A DNA stretch of 9,309 nucleotides, taken from NCBI GenBank assembly GCA_002696965.1, contig NZUB01000056.1, positions 10,911-20,219 of the forward strand, written 5' to 3'. Below are positions 5,348 through 9,309 of the stretch, in pieces. The notes beneath the pieces are model-generated. The model had not been told where the DNA came from. It saw only the letters and a list, made by a program, of their open reading frames with translations, and searched no databases. Numbering within the stretch: the first letter of the stretch is position 1; each line of letters begins with the position of its first letter. The DNA is from Flavobacteriales bacterium. Its GTDB lineage: Bacteria > Bacteroidota > Bacteroidia > Flavobacteriales > TMED113. The translations under genes and the position numbers were made by a program.

Positions 5348-7138
5348 TTTTAAAACAGCAAGAAATGCAGATTGTGGAATTTCTACACTTCCAATTTGTT
5401 TCATTTTCTTTTTACCCTTTTTTTGCTTTTCTAATAATTTACGTTTTCTAGTGATATCTCCACCGTAACATTTAGCTGTAACATCTTTTCTTAAAGCTTT
5501 TACTGTTTCTCTAGCAATAATTTTTGAACCTATTGCGCCTTGAATAGCCACATCAAATTGTTGCTTTGGTATTAATTCTTTTAATTTAATACATATTTTT
5601 TTCCCAATGTTATATGCATGTTTTTTATGTAATAGTGAAGACAGTGCATCCACCTGATCCCCATTTAGCATAATGTCAAGTTTGACTAGTTGTGTAGCTT
5701 TGTAGCCATCAGCTTGATAATCAAAAGAGGCATAACCCTTAGAAATGCTTTTTAATTTATCATAAAAGTCGAAGACTATTTCTGCTAATGGCATCTCAAA
5801 AGTTAGTTCAACTCTGTCAGTTGTTAAATATATTTGTGATACCAACACCCCCCTTTTTTCTATACAAAGGTTCATGACCTGACCAATAAAATCACTTTTT
5901 GTTATTATTTGAGCTTTAATATATGGTTCGGTAACAGATTCTATTTTATCTAGAGACGGGAAGTCAGAGGGGTTATTAATTTGTACTTTCTCCCCCTTTT
6001 TAGTAGTGGCATAATATGATACATTTGGCACAGTATTAATCACGGTCATATTAAATTCTCTATCTAATCTTTCTTGAATAATTTCCATGTGAAGCATGCC
6101 AAGAAATCCACATCTAAAGCCAAACCCCAATGCAATTGAAGATTCAGGTTCAAATGTTAATGATGCATCGTTTAGTTGTAATTTTTCTATTGATGCACGC
6201 AGTTCTTCATAGTCATCAGTATCTACTGGGTAGATACCAGAAAACACCATTGGCTTAACTTCTTCAAAACCTGAAATAGGTAGTTTACACGGGTTTTCAA
6301 AAGATGTAATAGTGTCACCAACTTTCACTTCTTGTGCGTTTTTTATGCCAGATATAATGTATCCCACATCCCCTGTTTGAATAATCTCTTTAGGTTCCTT
6401 GTTTAGTCTTAGTGTCCCAATTTCATCTGCAACGTACCCTTTGCCAGTAGCAAAAAATTTCACTTTTTCATTTTTCTGGATGGTCCCTGTAACAACTTTA
6501 AAATATGCTTCTATACCCCTAAATGGGTTATATACGGAGTCAAAAATCAATGCTTGTAAATTACCATTTGTATTGCCGTTTGGAGGAGGTATTGTATTGA
6601 TAATGGTGTGTAGAATACTTTCTATACCTTGTCCAGTTTTCCCAGAGGCTCCAATAATTTCTTCTCTATTGCAGCCTAGTAAGTCAACTATTTGATCTTT
6701 AGTAGCTTCTTGGTCTGCACTAGGTAAATCAATTTTATTTAAAACAGGAATAATGTGTAAATCATTTTCAAGCGCTAAATATAAATTTGAAATAGTTTGC
6801 GCTTCAATTCCTTGAGCAGCATCTACAATTAATAGTGCACCTTCACACGCAGCAATGGATCGGGAAACCTCATATGAAAAGTCAACATGACCAGGTGTGT
6901 CAATCAAATTTAAAATGTAATTTTTATCTTCAAATTTATAGTTCATTTGAATTGCATGACTTTTGATGGTAATGCCTCGTTCTCTTTCTAAGTCCATATC
7001 ATCGAGTAACTGATTTTGCAAATCGCGATCAGAAATGGTTTTTGTAAACTCTAGTAGTCTGTCAGCAAGAGTACTCTTGCCGTGATCAATATGTGCGATT
7101 ATACAAAAATTACGTATTAAATTTTGGCTTGAGTTCAT
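5336..7138 (-). CDS. lepA: Elongation factor 4 (back-translocating GTPase)
   Basis: LepA/EF4 is a ribosome-bound translational GTPase, linked to back-translocation, elongation under ionic stress and 30S biogenesis. From the ATG at 7138 it is 600 aa, matching the family (about 598-600). GTPase motifs are all present: G1 AHIDHGKST (15-23), G2 RERGIT (52-57), G3 DTPGH (80-84), G4 NKID (134-137), and a G5-like GASGKTGQG. EF-G-like domains follow, then the LepA-specific C-terminus with CYGGDITRKRKLLEKQK and a final IPQSAFLAVLKL. A TTG seven codons upstream (7159) would give 607 aa, but ATG is preferred: it restores family length, and the TTG lies inside a hairpin and a possible -7 box. It is divergent from the secreted-protein gene (110-bp gap) and upstream of the 114-aa gene, yebC and purD. 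Confidence 0.96.
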   Translation of the reverse strand: MNSSQNLIRNFCIIAHIDHGKSTLADRLLEFTKTISDRDLQNQLLDDMDLERERGITIKSHAIQMNYKFEDKNYILNLIDTPGHVDFSYEVSRSIAACEGALLIVDAAQGIEAQTISNLYLALENDLHIIPVLNKIDLPSADQEATKDQIVDLLGCNREEIIGASGKTGQGIESILHTIINTIPPPNGNTNGNLQALIFDSVYNPFRGIEAYFKVVTGTIQKNEKVKFFATGKGYVADEIGTLRLNKEPKEIIQTGDVGYIISGIKNAQEVKVGDTITSFENPCKLPISGFEEVKPMVFSGIYPVDTDDYEELRASIEKLQLNDASLTFEPESSIALGFGFRCGFLGMLHMEIIQERLDREFNMTVINTVPNVSYYATTKKGEKVQINNPSDFPSLDKIESVTEPYIKAQIITKSDFIGQVMNLCIEKRGVLVSQIYLTTDRVELTFEMPLAEIVFDFYDKLKSISKGYASFDYQADGYKATQLVKLDIMLNGDQVDALSSLLHKKHAYNIGKKICIKLKELIPKQQFDVAIQGAIGSKIIARETVKALRKDVTAKCYGGDITRKRKLLEKQKKGKKKMKQIGSVEIPQSAFLAVLKLND

Positions 7139-7145
7139 TTTAAAT

Positions 7146-7165
7146 TTACCTTTTTCCAAAGGTAA
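7146..7165 (-). promoter_or_regulatory. Tetraloop hairpin / -7-like box just before the lepA start
   Basis: TTACCTTT (7146-7153) and AAAGGTAA (7158-7165) form a perfect 8-bp inverted repeat with a 4-base loop. In lepA mRNA the loop reads GGAA, a GNRA tetraloop, and the stem contains the purine-rich AAAGG that would serve as ribosome-binding site, ending 7 bases before the ATG at 7138. The same bases also contain TACCTTTG (7164-7157, - strand), a perfect TAnnTTTG -7 element, but with no TTG at the proper -33 position. As RNA it would hide the binding site; as DNA it could be promoter or operator. The two readings compete. Confidence 0.45.
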
Positions 7166-7185
7166 CTTTTCTCATGAATATATTT

Positions 7186-7215
7186 ATGACTACTATAGTG
7201 ATTTTATTATATTTG
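7186..7215 (+). promoter_or_regulatory. Candidate promoter for the secreted repeat protein
   Basis: TATATTTG (7208-7215) is a perfect TAnnTTTG -7 element. Nineteen bases upstream is ATG (7186-7188), one mismatch from the -33 TTG. Transcription would start near 7222, with a leader of about 27 bases before the ATG at 7249. No strong ribosome-binding site is visible in that leader. Confidence 0.4.
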
Positions 7216-7248
7216 TGTATATCACTGTTTTAGTTTAGAATTGTTTAG

Positions 7249-9309
7249 ATGAAAAATGTCGTTTTTTTCTTGTTTTGTTTGGTGTCCCTTTATTCTTTGG
7301 CGCAAGTTGTAGCAGAAGGTGATACTATTCTATGTGATGGGCAACAGGGTGAATTTGGAGTGACTTTAACTGCAACTTCTTTTGCAGTTGATTTAACAGA
7401 TGCTAATATTTATACAGATGATATTTTTGGAAGTGTAATTGATATGGGTTTTAATTTTGATTTTTATGGCAACACATATAACCAGGTAGTATTGTCTTCC
7501 AATAATTATTTATCATTTAATACAGCTAATGCTGGAGGTTTTTCTGGATGGGCTATTAACGAAGCGGTGCCTAATAATTTTGATGCACCATTAAATGCTA
7601 TTTTGTGTCCTTGGCAAGATATTTATCCGGGCGTTGATGGGAACGGCACTATTCAATATGCAACAACAGGTGAGGCTCCCAATAGAGTCTTTATTGCATC
7701 ATTTTGTGGGATTCCTATGTTTTCATGTACAGACATATGTTACTCGAGTCAAATTAAATTATATGAATCAACCAATGTTATTGAAACACACATAGCGCAA
7801 AAGGTTTTGTGTACCACATGGAATGGTGGAGTTGCTATTCATGCCTTACATAATGCTGATGGGACTATTGCACATGTTGTCACAGGACTTGATGGTGTAG
7901 AGAGAAATTATCCAAATCAATGGACATGTGAAAATGATGGATGGCGCTTTACACCTAATGGTGCCAATGACTATATAGTTGAAAATATAGAGTTTACTCC
8001 AGCAGTTGCGGGAACGGATATTATTTGGCAGGACCAATTTGGCAATCAAATAGGCACAGGGGGAGAAATTGTAGTTTTTCCAGACGGAACTACTACTTAT
8101 ACCGCAGGAGCTTCTTTGTGTGGTGACGCGGGAGATTGGTGTGGCTTTGAGGGGGGTATCGAAGGTGATGAGGTATTAGTTGTGTTTGAATCTGTTGAAA
8201 TTGAATCTGTTGAAATTGTTAACACTCCTTGTGATGACCCAAATGGTGGAAGTGCAATTGTATTTATTGAAGGATCAGGAGGGCCGTATAATTACTCTTG
8301 GGAAAATAGTTTTGGAGATACTATATCTAACTCTGCTGCATCTATTGGGGGCCTTAGTTCTGATACGTATCAATTTACAATTTCTACTATAAGCGGATGT
8401 GAAGATACTATAGAAATTTTCATTGATACAGATGGGACACAAGTAACAGATGCTATTACAGGTGAAGACATAGAAGTTTGTGAAACGGAAACTATTCTTA
8501 CTGCCAATGCTCCTTTGGATGGAGAAATAGGTTATTGGACTTTAGTTTCAGGTCAGGGCAGTATCATTAACCCTGCCAATTCAGAGACAACAGTTACTAA
8601 TTTAGGTTTTGGTGAAAATGTATTTGCTTGGACCCTGGAAAATGAGTGCGGTTCTAGCGATGATCAATTAATAGTCTATTTAATCAATGGCACTCCAACG
8701 GTGGAGGAGTTAGGAACTTATTCTTGTCTTGAACAAATTGCGCTTTCAGCAACTGTAGAAAATGGCGAGGGTCAATGGAGTGTTACACCAACTAGTGGGG
8801 TTTCGATTGATGATGTAACAAGCCTGAATACTTTTGCTACTATAGAAAATTATGGTACATATACTTTTACATTTGAAGGTTGTAATGGTCAAGATTCAAA
8901 TGTTGTTTATATGACGCCATCTGCGCCTATTTTAGAGGGGCCAGAATTTGTTTCTTGTTTAGAGCCCTTTCAGTTAAATGCAGATGTTGCGGGAGATTAC
9001 GGTGCTTGGGATTATATAGGTCCGGGCAATGTGCAATTTAGTGACCAGGATAATGTAACAACAACAGTTAGTGTAGATAATTTTGGCATGTATGAATTTA
9101 TATACTCTGGGTGTGGGGCATCAAGCAGTATTTTGGTTGATGTTTTAGATCCAAACCCAAATATTGAAGACCCTGGGACTATTTATTGTACCCTGGAGAC
9201 TGAGTTGATTGCTAATTCATTATTTAGTGGTGTCTGGTCTGTGACTGATTCAAACTCACAAATTATAATTAGTCCGAGTGAAAGTATCCTGAGACGGTTT
9301 ATCTTCACT
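7249..9309 (+). CDS. Secreted multi-domain repeat protein (probable T9SS cargo), 5' part
   Basis: The frame opens at ATG 7249 and runs without a stop to the window edge (687 codons; 3' end not seen). Residues 1-18 are a Sec signal peptide (MKNVVFFLFCLV... ending SLA, then Q19), typical of Flavobacteriia. Residues about 58-240 form a beta-rich, Cys-containing module (MGFNFDFYGNTYNQVVLSSN, then PWQDIYPGVDGNG and a Trp-rich end) resembling nidogen-like or adhesion modules of flavobacterial surface proteins. Residues about 325-392 look like a SprB-type repeat (GGPYNYSWEN, then SGCEDT). From about 405 four tandem PKD-like modules begin. Such proteins normally end in a type IX sorting or gliding-associated domain, so export by T9SS and a role in adhesion or matrix are inferred. 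It is divergent from lepA and has its own candidate promoter. The last nine codons look out of frame (see findings). Confidence 0.85.
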   Translation, partial: MKNVVFFLFCLVSLYSLAQVVAEGDTILCDGQQGEFGVTLTATSFAVDLTDANIYTDDIFGSVIDMGFNFDFYGNTYNQVVLSSNNYLSFNTANAGGFSGWAINEAVPNNFDAPLNAILCPWQDIYPGVDGNGTIQYATTGEAPNRVFIASFCGIPMFSCTDICYSSQIKLYESTNVIETHIAQKVLCTTWNGGVAIHALHNADGTIAHVVTGLDGVERNYPNQWTCENDGWRFTPNGANDYIVENIEFTPAVAGTDIIWQDQFGNQIGTGGEIVVFPDGTTTYTAGASLCGDAGDWCGFEGGIEGDEVLVVFESVEIESVEIVNTPCDDPNGGSAIVFIEGSGGPYNYSWENSFGDTISNSAASIGGLSSDTYQFTISTISGCEDTIEIFIDTDGTQVTDAITGEDIEVCETETILTANAPLDGEIGYWTLVSGQGSIINPANSETTVTNLGFGENVFAWTLENECGSSDDQLIVYLINGTPTVEELGTYSCLEQIALSATVENGEGQWSVTPTSGVSIDDVTSLNTFATIENYGTYTFTFEGCNGQDSNVVYMTPSAPILEGPEFVSCLEPFQLNADVAGDYGAWDYIGPGNVQFSDQDNVTTTVSVDNFGMYEFIYSGCGASSSILVDVLDPNPNIEDPGTIYCTLETELIANSLFSGVWSVTDSNSQIIISPSESILRRFIFT
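8188..8217 (+). repeat. Perfect 15-bp tandem duplication in the secreted-protein gene
   Basis: GAATCTGTTGAAATT occurs twice head to tail (8188-8202, 8203-8217), encoding ESVEI twice (residues 314-323). It lies in the linker between the first adhesion-like part and the SprB-type repeat. The exact identity suggests a recent in-frame slippage event that lengthened an acidic linker. Confidence 0.9.
8464..9309 (+). repeat. Four tandem Cys-bearing PKD-like modules (protein repeat)
   Basis: Modules begin at conserved Cys codons at 8479, 8725, 8956 and 9187 (residues 411, 493, 570, 647), spaced 82, 77 and 77 residues. Each complete module has a second Cys 52-56 residues later (467, 545, 622) in an E/G-C-G/N context, so each may carry one disulphide. 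The shared pattern is Cys, a Leu-x-Ala strand, Gly-x-Trp, then an Asn/Thr-rich segment, then a Gly-aromatic strand before the second Cys. DNA identity between modules is low, so the duplication is old. The fourth is cut by the window end. Confidence 0.75.

Noticed and set aside
7139..7159. TTG start giving a 607-aa LepA
   Set aside because: The ATG at 7138 gives the family length of 600 aa, and the TTG falls inside the hairpin and -7-like sequence.
7595..8392. Short open frames on both strands inside the secreted-protein gene
   Set aside because: They overlap the long signal-peptide-led frame from 7249, have no recognisable features, and are explained as shadow frames.
1..9309. CRISPR array, tRNA/rRNA gene, insertion sequence or prophage
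   Set aside because: No regularly spaced direct repeats, cloverleaf sequence, transposase motif or terminal inverted repeats with target duplication could be seen by eye on either strand.

Overview
The window looks like chromosomal DNA of an AT-rich member of the Bacteroidota, most likely a marine Flavobacteriia-type organism. Several signs point that way: Flavobacterium-like Gmk, PurD, LepA and YebC sequences; a DUF6427-like membrane protein beside a short DUF6341-like one; weak Shine-Dalgarno sites; promoter candidates of the Bacteroidota TTG-N19-TAnnTTTG type; and a large secreted Cys-rich repeat protein of the kind usually exported by the type IX secretion system. No tRNA, rRNA, CRISPR array, transposase or phage gene is visible.

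Layout. Positions 1-1114 (+) hold the 3' part of gmk (guanylate kinase) overlapped by nadD (nicotinate-nucleotide adenylyltransferase). A 93-bp gap follows, with a sigma-54-like motif and a 14-bp inverted repeat whose right arm runs into the purQ stop codon. Positions 1208-2688 (-) are a two-gene unit: a multi-spanning DUF6427-like membrane protein translationally coupled to purQ. Positions 2754-2894 (+) are a short single-span membrane protein (46 aa) that converges on purD and overlaps its 3' end. Positions 2887-7138 (-) read lepA, then a small Lys-rich membrane-anchored protein, then yebC, then purD. The last two overlap, and a good promoter candidate lies just after lepA. Positions 7249-9309 (+) are the first 687 codons of a secreted repeat protein, divergent from lepA and cut by the window end.

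Together these are mostly housekeeping genes: GMP phosphorylation, NAD synthesis, purine synthesis (PurD step 2, PurQ step 4) and translation factors (LepA/EF4, YebC). The points most worth a second look are: a nine-base C tract in purD that encodes a Pro-Pro-Pro motif directly downstream of, and overlapping, a gene of the polyproline-translation-associated YebC family; a tetraloop hairpin abutting the lepA start; the sigma-54-like motif plus hairpin between nadD and purQ; and the architecture of the secreted protein, including a possible frameshift at the extreme right edge. No clearly new multi-gene system (defence, secretion or biosynthetic) is visible.
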